From Kribbella jejuensis (GTDB lineage Bacteria > Actinomycetota > Actinomycetes > Propionibacteriales > Kribbellaceae), in the NCBI RefSeq assembly GCF_006715085.1, contig NZ_VFMM01000001.1, forward strand, positions 1,612,001 through 1,676,000: a stretch of DNA of 64,000 nucleotides. The letters are read 5' to 3'. The first letter of the stretch is position 1. Every line of letters starts with the position of its first letter. This document shows positions 18,850 through 27,268 of the stretch, piece after piece. The notes under the pieces were generated by a model that did not search any database, was not told the origin of the DNA, and was given only the letters and a program-made list of their open reading frames with translations. The position numbers and the translations under genes were made by a program.

Positions 18850-18883
18850 AAGACCTGCCCTTTCAGGTGGAGGGGCAGGTCTT
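18850..18883. terminator. Bidirectional terminator overlapping the VOC stop codon
   Basis: AAGACCTGCCC and GGGCAGGTCTT form a perfect 11-bp stem with a 12-nt loop. The loop contains the VOC stop codon (18863-18865), so the 3' arm encodes the last residues of that protein. T-rich and A-rich flanks suit termination in both directions between convergent genes. Confidence 0.65.
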
Positions 18884-19891
18884 TCGCGTTCTGATCAGGA
18901 CCTCGTTTCCTTCCGGATCGGACACCAGGCCGACGTTTTCCCCGGTGAGCTCGAAGTGGATCCGGTTGCGTTGCGAGCGCGGCTGTTCCAACTGCTGAAA
19001 GAAGAGCACGGGATTCAGCCCGCGTGGATCGTGGATGTCGTTGACGCCGGGCCTCGGATCCTCTTCGTAGCCGAGCAGTTCGGTCCAGAACGTCCGTACG
19101 GCTGGAATGTCGAGCGCGTCGATGCCGAACTGCACGAACCGCAACGGAGCCGGATCGGCTTCCAGCCCGAAATCCTTGGCCGCACCCTCAATCTGCTGGG
19201 CGAGCGCGACGAACCTCGGATCTGCGCCGCCGTGCTCGTCCTCCCAGGCGTCCTTGGCGCTGGCGATCGTCACACCTTCGTGGCGTACGTCGAGCTGCAG
19301 CGGAATGCCGGCGTCATCGGCCAGCTCAGCCACGGCGATCACGAACCGCGCCGGCGCGTTCGGGTAGAAGACCATCGCGCTGAACAACGCGTACCAGTCG
19401 GTGGTTCCCGCCAACAGCTCGCCCGGCACCAGGTCCACCTCGTTGCCTTCGCTGTCGGCCAACATCACTCCGAACGGTCCTGACGGCTCCCGTCCGGCCC
19501 GCGCTTGGACGACTTGCTCCTCCGGGCGAACGACGTCGACATGGATCCGGTTCCGCAGCGGCCGAGGCTCGTCGAGACGCCGTACGGAAAACGTCGGATG
19601 TCGCCGGAGGGTGTCCTCGCCGAGCACTCCGTCCCAGAAGGCCTGGACGGCGACCGGGTCGGCCGCCTCGATCACCACGTCGAGCGTCTGGAGTTCCCCG
19701 CGGGTCAGCCCGAGCTTGCGAGCGGCCTCCGCAACGGCCGGGTCGTCCGCCCACACCCGCACACCGCTTGCCCGTACGTCGACATCCCCGGCAACGGCTG
19801 CCGCCAAAGCGGCACCGGCCGCGTGCGAGGGCGCGTCGTACCAAGCAGTCACCGAGGCAGCCGCCGGAGCAGTCGTCGTCGCTGTCGTCAT
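18863..19891 (-). CDS. Tandem VOC (glyoxalase-like) protein with carbinolamine-dehydratase-like segments
   Basis: 342 aa protein built as an internal duplication. Each half has a pterin-carbinolamine-dehydratase-like piece followed by a VOC domain. The half-1 pieces are VDVRASGVRVWADDPAVAEA then LQTLDVVIEAADPVAVQAFW; the half-2 pieces are LQLDVRHEGVTIASAKDAW then VQFGIDALDIPAVRTFWTEL. Each VOC module ends with a RNRIH-type strand and a (D/P)-S/P-EGNEV motif: LADSEGNEVDL and VSDPEGNEVLI. VOC proteins bind metals and act as dioxygenases, isomerases or antibiotic-binding proteins; the activity here is unknown. ATG at 19891. Confidence 0.65.
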   Translation of the reverse strand: MTTATTTAPAAASVTAWYDAPSHAAGAALAAAVAGDVDVRASGVRVWADDPAVAEAARKLGLTRGELQTLDVVIEAADPVAVQAFWDGVLGEDTLRRHPTFSVRRLDEPRPLRNRIHVDVVRPEEQVVQARAGREPSGPFGVMLADSEGNEVDLVPGELLAGTTDWYALFSAMVFYPNAPARFVIAVAELADDAGIPLQLDVRHEGVTIASAKDAWEDEHGGADPRFVALAQQIEGAAKDFGLEADPAPLRFVQFGIDALDIPAVRTFWTELLGYEEDPRPGVNDIHDPRGLNPVLFFQQLEQPRSQRNRIHFELTGENVGLVSDPEGNEVLIRTRKTCPST

Positions 19892-20005
19892 GCGAACCAC
19901 GGTAGAACCGGAACCGGACGACCCCCGTCCGGAACCGCAGGTCGCGCCGCCGGAATTCCTCAGCCCGGCGGATGCACAATGGCGCTCTCGGGAAAGGAGC
20001 TGCGG

Positions 20006-21157
20006 GTGAGTTTCACCATGCTGGCGGTGGTTGTCGCGGTCGGTTTGGCGGGACCCGTACTGGCGCTGCGGCAGGGCTGGCACATCCCGGTCGTGCTCGG
20101 CGAGCTGATCGCCGGGGTGATTCTCGGGAAAACCGGGATCGGGTACCTGACCGCCTCTGACCCCCGGTTCACGTTTCTCGCGGACATCGGGTTCGGACTG
20201 GTGATGTTCGTAGCCGGCACCCACGTTCCGGTGCGAGACGACAGCCTGCGGCGGGCGATCCGGCCGGGCCTGCTGCGCGCAGTGATCACGGGCGCCCTGG
20301 CGACCGCCCTCGCGTATGCGCTCAACGCCGTCTTCGACACCGGCCACATCGCCTTGTACGCCGTACTCATGGCCTCGTCCTCGGCCGCGCTGATCCTGCC
20401 GATCGTCGACTCGCTCGGTCTCGGTGGGCGTTCCGTGGTGGAGCTCCTGCCCCAGGTGGCGATCGCCGACGCCGCCTGCATCGTCGCGCTACCGCTCGCG
20501 ATCGACCCACCGCATGCGGGCCGCGCGGCGCTGGGTGCGCTCGCGGTCATCGCGGCTGGGGTGATCGTGTTCTTCCTGCTGAACAAGGCGGAGAAGTCCG
20601 GCGTACGGCGTCGGGTGCACGACGTGTCCGAGGACCGCCGGTTCGCGGTGGAGCTGCGGATCAGCTTAATGGTGCTGTTCGCGCTGGCGGGGCTGGCGAC
20701 CGCGACGCACGTGTCGATCATGCTGGCCGGGTTCGTGCTCGGCCTCGCGGTGGCGGCGGTCGGTGAGCCGCGGCGGCTGGCGCGACAACTGTTCGCTCTC
20801 ACGGAAGGTTTCCTCGGGCCGGTGTTCTTCGTCTGGCTCGGGGCGTCGCTCGACCTGCGGGAGCTGGGCACGAAGCCCGAGTTCATCGGTCTCGGCGCGG
20901 CGCTCGGCATCGGCGCGGTGATCAGCCACTTGTCCGGCCGGCTGACCGGCCAGCCGCTCAGCATCGGCGCGCTGGCGTCGGCGCAGCTCGGCGTACCGGT
21001 GGCCGCGGCCACGGTCGGTACGTCGCTGCACGTCCTCCAACCGGGTGAACCGTCGGCGTTGCTCCTCGGCGCGCTGATCACGATCGCGGTCAGCACCGTC
21101 GCGGGCGGGATCGCCGTACGACGCGGCCTGGTGGCGGAGAAGGCGGCGGCGAAATGA
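20006..21157 (+). CDS. Cation:proton antiporter (CPA2/KefB-type membrane domain)
   Basis: 383 aa integral membrane protein with about 12 hydrophobic segments, expected to exchange Na+ or K+ for H+. PVVLGELIAGVILG near the N terminus and the SSSAALILPIVDSLG segment are typical of the CPA2 Na+/H+ exchanger domain. No C-terminal TrkA-N domain is present. The start is taken as GTG at 20006 because AAAGGAG lies 6 nt upstream; an ATG at 19979 is the in-frame alternative. The stop overlaps the next start (ATGA, 21154-21157), so it is translationally coupled to the DUF2252 gene. Confidence 0.8.
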   Translation: MSFTMLAVVVAVGLAGPVLALRQGWHIPVVLGELIAGVILGKTGIGYLTASDPRFTFLADIGFGLVMFVAGTHVPVRDDSLRRAIRPGLLRAVITGALATALAYALNAVFDTGHIALYAVLMASSSAALILPIVDSLGLGGRSVVELLPQVAIADAACIVALPLAIDPPHAGRAALGALAVIAAGVIVFFLLNKAEKSGVRRRVHDVSEDRRFAVELRISLMVLFALAGLATATHVSIMLAGFVLGLAVAAVGEPRRLARQLFALTEGFLGPVFFVWLGASLDLRELGTKPEFIGLGAALGIGAVISHLSGRLTGQPLSIGALASAQLGVPVAAATVGTSLHVLQPGEPSALLLGALITIAVSTVAGGIAVRRGLVAEKAAAK

Positions 21158-22185
21158 CCGGCTCGCCCGCGGCGCAGACGGCGGCGTACGAGAAGTGGCT
21201 GGCGTCGCGGATTCCCGTCGTACCGGAGGATCTGGCCGTCAAACACAAGGAACTCGCGGCGGATCCGCTGCGCTTCCTGCGCGGGACGTACTACCTCTGG
21301 CTCGAGCGCGTCGCCGTACTCGCCCCGTCCGTGCTCGAGGGTCCGCAGGTGCCGGCCGTCGGCGATCTGCACGTACAGAACTTCGGGACGTGGCTCGACC
21401 ACCGCGGCGTCCGGCGCTGGGGTGTGAACGATCTCGACGAGCTGGCGTGGGGGCCGCCTGCGATCGATCTGCTCCGGCTCGCGGTCTCCGCGGTACTGAC
21501 GCCGGAGGTGGCGATCAGCCCGAAGCGGATCTGCCGGGTCGTTCTCGACGGCTGGCTGTCCGCCAAGCCGGGCCGGGCAGTGGATCTCGCCTCACCGCAG
21601 GCCAAGCACCTGCGGGCACTCGTCCCGAAGCCGGTAAGCGCCGAGCGGTACTACGGCAAGCTCAAGGACGGCCCGCCCGCGGATCCGTCCGTCCTCCCGG
21701 CTGCCGTACGGAAGGCCGTCGACGTCCCCGATCCGTCCTGGCATCGGCGTCTCGCCGGGACCGGGTCGCTCGGTCATCCGCGGCTGGTCGCGGTCGGTCG
21801 CGAGCTCGCGCGCGAGGTGAAGGTCGTCGGGCCGCCGACCGTCGAGTTCGTGGACGTCGGGTTGCAGCCGGACGAGCTGCTGTACGGGCGGATCCTGAGC
21901 ACCGTCCGCGGGCCGGATCCGATGCGCCGGATCTCCGGCTGGCAGTTGCGTGCGCTCTCGCCGGACGTGGAGCGGATCACGATCGAGTCGCTACGCCCGC
22001 GGGACGTGGAACTCGTCCTGACGTCGATGGCGCGCGCGGCTGCCGACGTACATGGCGCTGTTCCGCATCACCTGAAGGACGCGCGGCTGTACGTCGAGAC
22101 GCTGCCGGCCGGCTGGTTGGTGGGGGCGACGGAGCGGTTGACCGAGGACGTGAAGGCTCAGTACAAGCAGTACGCCGGCAGGTGA
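21154..22185 (+). CDS. DUF2252 family protein
   Basis: 343 aa protein with the kinase-like pattern of DUF2252: PLRFLRGTYYLW near residue 38, GDLHVQNFGTW near 70, and VNDLDELAWGPPAIDLLRLA near 90. The last two resemble catalytic and metal-binding loops of aminoglycoside-phosphotransferase folds. It is somewhat shorter than many members (about 430 aa). The ATGA overlap with the antiporter gene suggests related roles, but the biochemical function of the family is not established. Confidence 0.7.
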   Translation: MTGSPAAQTAAYEKWLASRIPVVPEDLAVKHKELAADPLRFLRGTYYLWLERVAVLAPSVLEGPQVPAVGDLHVQNFGTWLDHRGVRRWGVNDLDELAWGPPAIDLLRLAVSAVLTPEVAISPKRICRVVLDGWLSAKPGRAVDLASPQAKHLRALVPKPVSAERYYGKLKDGPPADPSVLPAAVRKAVDVPDPSWHRRLAGTGSLGHPRLVAVGRELAREVKVVGPPTVEFVDVGLQPDELLYGRILSTVRGPDPMRRISGWQLRALSPDVERITIESLRPRDVELVLTSMARAAADVHGAVPHHLKDARLYVETLPAGWLVGATERLTEDVKAQYKQYAGR

Positions 22186-22194
22186 GAACGCCGG

Positions 22195-22223
22195 AAGGGC
22201 CGGCCCACCTGGACCGGCCCTTT
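22195..22223. terminator. Terminator between convergent DUF2252 and Bax-inhibitor genes
   Basis: AAGGGCCGG and CCGGCCCTT form a 9-bp stem with a 10-nt loop, followed by TTTCGTT. It lies 9 nt after the DUF2252 stop and 16 nt after the opposing gene's stop, so it can serve both. Confidence 0.7.
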
Positions 22224-22238
22224 CGTTGACCTGCTGGA

Positions 22239-23048
22239 TCAGTCGCCGCCGCGGAGGATGGCGAGGATGCGCAGGATGTTCCAGTACAGCCAGACGAGCG
22301 TGACGGTCAGCGCGAACGCCGCGCGCCAGGCCTCGTTCTGCGGGGCGCCCTGGCGGATGCCCTGCTCGACCAGGTCGAAGTCGAGGATCAGGTTGAACAC
22401 CGCGAGACCCGCACCGATCGCGGCGAACAGCAGACCCATCGGGCCGAAGCCGCCGATGCCGGTGCTGACACCGAACAGGCTGAGGATCAGGTTGATCACC
22501 AGCACGCCGGCGAAACCCATCGTGCCGATCACGACCATCCGGGTGAACTTCGGCGTCACCTTGATCGCGAAGTACTTGTACGTCGCCAGCGTGAGGCCGG
22601 CCGTCACCATCGTGGCCAGCACGGCCTGCACGATGATGCCGGGATCACCGACCCAGTGGGCGATGAACTTGCTGCCGATTCCGAGGAACACGCCCTCGGC
22701 GACGGCGTACACCATCAAGAGCGCCGGGTTCACCTTGCGGGAGAACGACAGCACCATGGCGATCGCGAACGCGACCAGCGCACCGGCGAGGAACGCCGGG
22801 GTGACGAGTGCCGCCGGGACCGTCCACCACGCGACCGCGGCGGACGCCACGACCACGGCAAGGGTGATCGCGGTCTTCACGATCACGTCGTCGAGTGTCA
22901 TGGGCCGGCTCGCGGCGGGGGCCTGCGGCGGCATACCGCCGTATCCGTAGGGAGCCGGCTGACCGTACGGAGCCGCGCCCGGATAGGCCTGCCCGTGGCC
23001 AGGCGCAAACGCATCCGACCGGTTCAGCACCGGGTTACTGCTCTGCAT
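22239..23048 (-). CDS. Bax inhibitor-1/YccA-family membrane protein
   Basis: 269 aa protein. The first 50 residues are Pro/Gly/Tyr-rich and cytoplasmic (repeats like YGQPAPYGYGG), followed by TLDDVIVKTAITL and seven hydrophobic segments. The C terminus ends in the family pattern DFDLVEQGIRQGAPQNEAWR then FALTVTLVWLYWNILRIL. BI-1-like proteins are thought to be pH-sensitive calcium-leak channels. GGAGGAGAG directly precedes the ATG. The role in actinobacteria is unproven. Confidence 0.85.
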   Translation of the reverse strand: MQSSNPVLNRSDAFAPGHGQAYPGAAPYGQPAPYGYGGMPPQAPAASRPMTLDDVIVKTAITLAVVVASAAVAWWTVPAALVTPAFLAGALVAFAIAMVLSFSRKVNPALLMVYAVAEGVFLGIGSKFIAHWVGDPGIIVQAVLATMVTAGLTLATYKYFAIKVTPKFTRMVVIGTMGFAGVLVINLILSLFGVSTGIGGFGPMGLLFAAIGAGLAVFNLILDFDLVEQGIRQGAPQNEAWRAAFALTVTLVWLYWNILRILAILRGGD

Positions 23049-23200
23049 CTCTCCTCCTGATGACCCACATCCGGGGCCGTATCGAGATACTACGACCCCT
23101 TCCTGAACACAATCTGAGAATCACCCCTGATGTTTCCCAACCGAAACCCCCTGAAATACCACGGATTTGTATCGGGTATTGATGGAATTTTGTGCAGGGA

Positions 23201-23995
23201 TCAGACGTGTGGGTCGACGGGTTCTCGGGTGGTGAGGGCGGCGCCTACCTGGTCGGCGAGGGCTACGGCTACCAGGCGTTGTTCGAGGTCTGGGCGGGCG
23301 ATGCGGGTGGCGGCGGTGAGGAGGAAACGGCCGCGGACCTCGCCGGCGTGCTGGACGGTCAGCTCGATCTCGGCGTTCGTCGGCAGGCCGTCGCGATCCA
23401 CCTTCAGCACGTGGGCTCCACGAGTGACCGATCCGTCCGGGTTCAGCCGCGGTCCGCCGCCACGATTGCTGCCGGCAACGAACTTGACGTGATCGATGCC
23501 CAGTACGGCGACGAGTTCGGCACGGACCTGTTCGATCAGGTCGTCGGCGGAGGCACCGGCGGCGACCGCCTGGGAGGTGGTGATGACGCCGTCCAGGTAA
23601 CCGCGCCGGCGCGACGCCTCCGCTTGTTGCCCGCGGCCCCAGATCGCGATCTCGGTGACCGCGATCCCGATCAGCAGCAGCAGTACGGCCTGTTCGACGT
23701 CGTTGCTGTTGTCGATCGAGAAACTGTCGTACGGAACGGTCAGGAAGAAGTCGAACCAGATCGCGCTCGACACCGCCGCGAGCACCCCGGCGAGCCGGAT
23801 CCCGAACACCGCGACCGCGACGATCACGACCACCAGCACCAACGCGGCGTTCGCATTGTCGAAGTGCTCCCGAAACGGAATCAACAACCCACAAACCGCC
23901 GGCGGAGCCAGCAACGAAGCAGTCAAGACCGGAGCCCGGTAGTTCTCCACTCCCCTATTGACGCCCATCAACTGCACCAGATCAACAGTTCTCAC
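23201..23995 (-). CDS. DUF4118 (KdpD-type membrane domain) protein with GAF-like tail
   Basis: 264 aa protein. Residues about 20-115 contain three or four hydrophobic segments with the DUF4118 signature FGIRLAGVLAAVSSAIWFDF then FFLTVPYDSF, as found in KdpD sensor kinases. The remainder (about 125-255) looks like a degenerate GAF-type domain: SADDLIEQVRAELVAVLGID, then strands ending VALADQVGAAL. There is no histidine kinase domain, so it may be a stand-alone sensor. Start taken as GTG at 23995; no good RBS is visible for any in-frame start, so leaderless expression is possible. Confidence 0.65.
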   Translation of the reverse strand: MRTVDLVQLMGVNRGVENYRAPVLTASLLAPPAVCGLLIPFREHFDNANAALVLVVVIVAVAVFGIRLAGVLAAVSSAIWFDFFLTVPYDSFSIDNSNDVEQAVLLLLIGIAVTEIAIWGRGQQAEASRRRGYLDGVITTSQAVAAGASADDLIEQVRAELVAVLGIDHVKFVAGSNRGGGPRLNPDGSVTRGAHVLKVDRDGLPTNAEIELTVQHAGEVRGRFLLTAATRIARPDLEQRLVAVALADQVGAALTTREPVDPHV

Positions 23996-24007
23996 AGGAG
24001 TCTGCTA

Positions 24008-24017
24008 ACGCTAGCGT
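24008..24017. promoter_or_regulatory. Palindrome and -10 box between divergent genes
   Basis: ACGCTAGCGT is a perfect 10-bp palindrome lying in the 29-bp gap between the divergent DUF4118 and DinB genes. It includes TAGCGT (24012-24017), a -10 hexamer placed 7 nt before the ATG at 24025. Confidence 0.35.
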
Positions 24018-24024
24018 GATTGCC

Positions 24025-24525
24025 ATGCCGGAGATCGCCCGTACCCGCCCCGCCGAGGACGCCGATGAGCGCGGCACGGTGACCGGCCTGCTCGACTTCC
24101 TGCGGGCGACCGTCGAGCTGAAACTGAGCGGTCTCACCGAAGAGCAGGCGTTCGCGCGGCCGGTACACCCGTCGGCGCTCACCCCGGGCGGGATCATCAA
24201 GCATCTGACGGGGGTGGAGCGGTTCTGGTTCGCGATCGACTTCGCCGGCCTGGACGTCGAGTGGCCGTGGAGCGACGAGAACCCGCATGGCTGCTTCCCG
24301 ATCGAACCCGGCGACACGGTCGACGGACTGCTCACGGCGTACCGAGCCGAATGTGCACGCTCTCGCGAGATCACTGCGGCGGCGTCACTGGACGACCAGG
24401 CACGGTCGGAGGGAATGGAGTGCACCCTGAGATACGCCGTCGTTCACCTGATCGAGGAAACAGCCCGTCACGTCGGCCACCTCGACCTGCTCCGCGAATC
24501 CACCGACGGCCTCGTCGGCGAATAA
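24025..24525 (+). CDS. DinB-family protein (DUF664)
   Basis: 166 aa four-helix protein of the DinB superfamily, the second in this window. The three probable metal-binding histidines are in GGIIKHLTGVERFW and VVHLIEETARHVGHLDLLRE. The latter matches the DUF664 pattern of mycothiol-dependent enzymes in actinobacteria. The ATG at 24025 has TAGCGT 7 nt upstream and no Shine-Dalgarno, so a leaderless transcript is likely; a GTG at 24016 is the longer option. Substrate unknown. Confidence 0.75.
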   Translation: MPEIARTRPAEDADERGTVTGLLDFLRATVELKLSGLTEEQAFARPVHPSALTPGGIIKHLTGVERFWFAIDFAGLDVEWPWSDENPHGCFPIEPGDTVDGLLTAYRAECARSREITAAASLDDQARSEGMECTLRYAVVHLIEETARHVGHLDLLRESTDGLVGE

Positions 24526-24574
24526 GGCGAATAACCGGTGGCCGCGCGCCGGGCGGCTGCGTAGGTTGCCGAAC

Positions 24575-25732
24575 ATGTACCGACTCCGGCCCGCAAAGCC
24601 GTCCGACGCCGAGTTGCTCGCTGACGTGACGCTGGCAGCGACCCGCGCCCAGGGGCGCCTCGCGCCGGACTTCGACGAGCTCGCCTGGCGCAATGGTTTC
24701 GTCGAGTGGACGCTCGAGTCGATCGCGGATCCGGCGACGGACCTGTACGTCGTCGAGGTGGGAGACCGTCCTGCCGGGCGATTACGTGTCAGCCGCACGC
24801 CGGACGCCGTCGAACTGAACGGCATCCAACTGCACCCCGACATCCAGAACCACGGCATCGGTACGGCGATCCTCAACGCCCTGCAGGACGAGGCGACCCG
24901 ACGCGGCGTACCCCTGCAGCTGAGGGTCGAACGCGACAATCCGAACGCCCGCCGCCTCTACGACCGCCTCGGCTTCACCAGAACCGCCGAGGCCGACACC
25001 GAGGACGTCCTCCAATGGACCAAAGGCGTCGAGCAGAACCGTCTTTGGAACGCAGAGGTCGCCGAGAAGTACGACACGCCGGGTACTGGGATGTTCGCGC
25101 CGGAGGTGATCGAGCCGACCGTCGACCGGCTGGCGGAGCTGGCGGCGGGTGGGCGCGCGCTCGAGTTCGCGATCGGCACCGGGCGGGTCGGGATACCGCT
25201 GTCCAAGAGGATCCCGGTCAGCGGTATCGAGCTCTCGACCGCAATGATCGACCAGCTACGCACCAAGGACGAGACGATTCCCGTCGTCGTCGGGGACATG
25301 GCCAGCGCGCAGGCGCCGGGCGAGTTCTCGCTCGTCTACCTGGTCTTCAACACCATCTCCAACCTGCTCACCCAAGAGGAGCAGGTCGCCTGCTTTCGGA
25401 ACGCGGCCCGGCACCTCTCCCCCGGCGGCCGCTTCGTCATCGAACTCTGGGTCCCCGAACTCCGCCGCCTCCCACCCGGTATCCCGGCTACGGTCGGCGT
25501 CGCCGAACCCGGCTACATCCTCCTGGACACGTACGACGTACTGAATCAGCACGTCGTCTCCCACCACTTCCACTTCGGCGAGGGCACCGAGGCGCAACTC
25601 GGCCGTACGCCGCACCGCTACATCTGGCCCGCCGAACTGGACCTCATGGCCCAAATCGCCGGGTTCACCCGCGAATCACGGCACGCGGACTGGTCCGGAG
25701 ACCGTTCACCGCCGAATCACCCTCCCACGTAA
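24575..25732 (+). CDS. GNAT acetyltransferase fused to a class I methyltransferase, with a 3' frameshift
   Basis: About 385 aa, two domains in one frame. Residues 1-145 are a GNAT: MYRLRPAKPSDAEL, the acetyl-CoA loop QNHGIGTAIL, and NARRLYDRLGF. Residues about 150-375 are a SAM methyltransferase: NRLWNAEVAEKYDTPGTGMF, motif I ALEFAIGTGRVGIPL, GIELSTAMIDQLR and LVYLVFNTISNLL. At the 3' end the frame gives DWSGDRSPPNHPPT and stops at 25732. The other frame from about 25698 reads RPFTAESPSHVTVYRLA and stops at 25752, which is the expected family ending, so one base appears lost after GGTCCGG. The methyl and acetyl acceptors are unknown. Confidence 0.7.
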   Translation: MYRLRPAKPSDAELLADVTLAATRAQGRLAPDFDELAWRNGFVEWTLESIADPATDLYVVEVGDRPAGRLRVSRTPDAVELNGIQLHPDIQNHGIGTAILNALQDEATRRGVPLQLRVERDNPNARRLYDRLGFTRTAEADTEDVLQWTKGVEQNRLWNAEVAEKYDTPGTGMFAPEVIEPTVDRLAELAAGGRALEFAIGTGRVGIPLSKRIPVSGIELSTAMIDQLRTKDETIPVVVGDMASAQAPGEFSLVYLVFNTISNLLTQEEQVACFRNAARHLSPGGRFVIELWVPELRRLPPGIPATVGVAEPGYILLDTYDVLNQHVVSHHFHFGEGTEAQLGRTPHRYIWPAELDLMAQIAGFTRESRHADWSGDRSPPNHPPT

Positions 25733-25813
25733 CCGTTTACCGCCTCGCCTGACGGGTTGCGGAGGTCCCTCGGGTGGGGGATGTTCGGTGGGTGAGATCA
25801 CCCGGCAGAGGGT

Positions 25814-25842
25814 TTGTGAAATCTTTCACGAGCCCTTAGCGT
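25814..25842 (+). promoter_or_regulatory. ndh promoter with a Rex-like operator
   Basis: TTGTGAAATCTTTCACGA (25814-25831) matches the Rex operator pattern TTGTGAA-N4-TTCACAA at all but one position and contains the palindrome GTGAAA-TC-TTTCAC. Its first six bases are also a fair -35 box; 17 bp later TAGCGT (25837-25842) is the -10. The operator would cover the -35 element and half the spacer. Rex releases DNA when NADH is high, which fits control of an NADH dehydrogenase. Known from the family; no Rex gene is in this window. Confidence 0.6.
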
Positions 25843-25888
25843 TGAAGTGGACATGAAGTCGGAGATCCGCTCAGGGAGAGTGAACCGC

Positions 25889-27196
25889 ATGACAGCCCAG
25901 GTGCCGCACATCCTCGTCGTCGGGGGCGGCTACGTCGGGATGTACACCGCGTACGGCCTGCGCCGGGCCGCCCGTCAGGGCCGGATCCGGGTGACAGTGG
26001 TCGACCCGCGGTCGGTGATGACCTACCAGCCGTTCCTGCCGGAAGCCGCGGCCGGATCGGTGGAGCCGCGGCACGTCGTGGTGCCGCTGCGTAAGACCCT
26101 CAAGGGCTGCCGCGTGGTGACCGGCCGGGTGACCGGTATCGACCACGCCAACAAGGTGGCCCGCGTGATGCCCGAAGAGGGTCCGGAGTACGAGCTCGCC
26201 TACGACCAGATCGTGGTCGCGCTCGGCTCGATCGCCCGTACGCTGCCCATCCCCGGCCTGGCCGAGGAAGCGACCGGGTTCAAGAACGTCGAAGAGGCCA
26301 TTGCCCTGCGCAACAAGGTCCTGGACCGGCTGGACGTTGCCTCGTCCCAGCCCGACCCGGCGCTGCGCAAGTCTGCGCTCACCTTCGTCTTCGTCGGCGG
26401 CGGGTACGCCGGTGTGGAGGCGTTCGCCGAGCTCGAGGACATGGCCCGCTACGCCACCCGGTACTACGACAACATCAAGCCCGAGGACATGCGCTGGGTG
26501 CTCGTCGAGGCCACCGGGCGGATCCTGCCCGAGGTCGGTGACGATCTCGGCAAGTACACCGTGAACGAGCTCCGCAAGCGGAACATGGACATCAAGCTGG
26601 AGACCCGGCTGGAGTCCTGCGAGAAGGGTCACGTGATCCTCAGTGACGGCGACGAGTTCGACGCCGACACGATCGTCTGGACGGCCGGTGTGAAGGCCAA
26701 CCCGGCACTCGCCGCGACGGACTTCCCGCTGGACGAGAAGGGCCGGATCAAGACGCTGCCGAACCTGCGGATCGAGGGCGTCGACGACGCCTGGACCGCC
26801 GGCGACAACGCCGCCGTACCGGACCTGACCAGCGAGACCGGCGCGTTCTGCGCCCCGAACGCGCAGCACGCGGTCCGGCAGGCGCACCGGCTGGCCGCGA
26901 ACATCCTCCGGGTCGTCGACGGGCAGCCGCCGCAGGACTACAAGCACAAGTACGTCGGCTCGGTCGCGAGCCTCGGCCTGCACAAGGGCGTCGCCCAGCT
27001 GTACGGCGTGAAGGTGAAGGGCTGGCTCGCCTGGTTCCTGCACCGGACGTACCACGTGTCCCGCGTGCCTACCCTGAACCGGAAGGCCCGCGTGATCCTG
27101 GACTGGACGCTGGCGCTGTTCTTCCGGCGCGAGGTGACCAGCCTGGGCAGCCTGCAGACCCCGAACGAGGAGTTCCACCGGGCCATTCGGTCCTAG
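25889..27196 (+). CDS. ndh: Type II NADH dehydrogenase (NDH-2)
   Basis: 435 aa single-subunit, non-proton-pumping NADH:quinone oxidoreductase at the inner face of the membrane. The FAD Rossmann motif is VVGGGYVGMYTA at about residues 9-20, the NADH motif FVFVGGGYAGVEAFAE at about 169-184, and a second FAD contact in WTAGDNAAVPD. The C-terminal amphipathic region (KGWLAWFLHRTYHVSRVP then LDWTLALFFRRE) is the usual membrane-docking part. The start is ATG at 25889 with AGGGAGAG 8 nt upstream. Transcription likely starts about 40 nt upstream under Rex-type redox control. A strong terminator follows. Confidence 0.88.
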   Translation: MTAQVPHILVVGGGYVGMYTAYGLRRAARQGRIRVTVVDPRSVMTYQPFLPEAAAGSVEPRHVVVPLRKTLKGCRVVTGRVTGIDHANKVARVMPEEGPEYELAYDQIVVALGSIARTLPIPGLAEEATGFKNVEEAIALRNKVLDRLDVASSQPDPALRKSALTFVFVGGGYAGVEAFAELEDMARYATRYYDNIKPEDMRWVLVEATGRILPEVGDDLGKYTVNELRKRNMDIKLETRLESCEKGHVILSDGDEFDADTIVWTAGVKANPALAATDFPLDEKGRIKTLPNLRIEGVDDAWTAGDNAAVPDLTSETGAFCAPNAQHAVRQAHRLAANILRVVDGQPPQDYKHKYVGSVASLGLHKGVAQLYGVKVKGWLAWFLHRTYHVSRVPTLNRKARVILDWTLALFFRREVTSLGSLQTPNEEFHRAIRS

Positions 27197-27221
27197 GGCA
27201 GTCGTAGCAACACACCTGATC

Positions 27222-27263
27222 GGCCGGGCCTCCAACTCGCCGGGGGCCCGGCCTTCTTTTTCT
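27222..27263 (+). terminator. Rho-independent terminator after ndh
   Basis: GGCCGGGCC and GGCCCGGCC make a perfect 9-bp stem with a 14-nt loop, followed directly by TTCTTTTTCTT. This is the most classical intrinsic terminator in the window; it lies just before the convergent regulator gene. Confidence 0.9.
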
Positions 27264-27268
27264 TCGCG

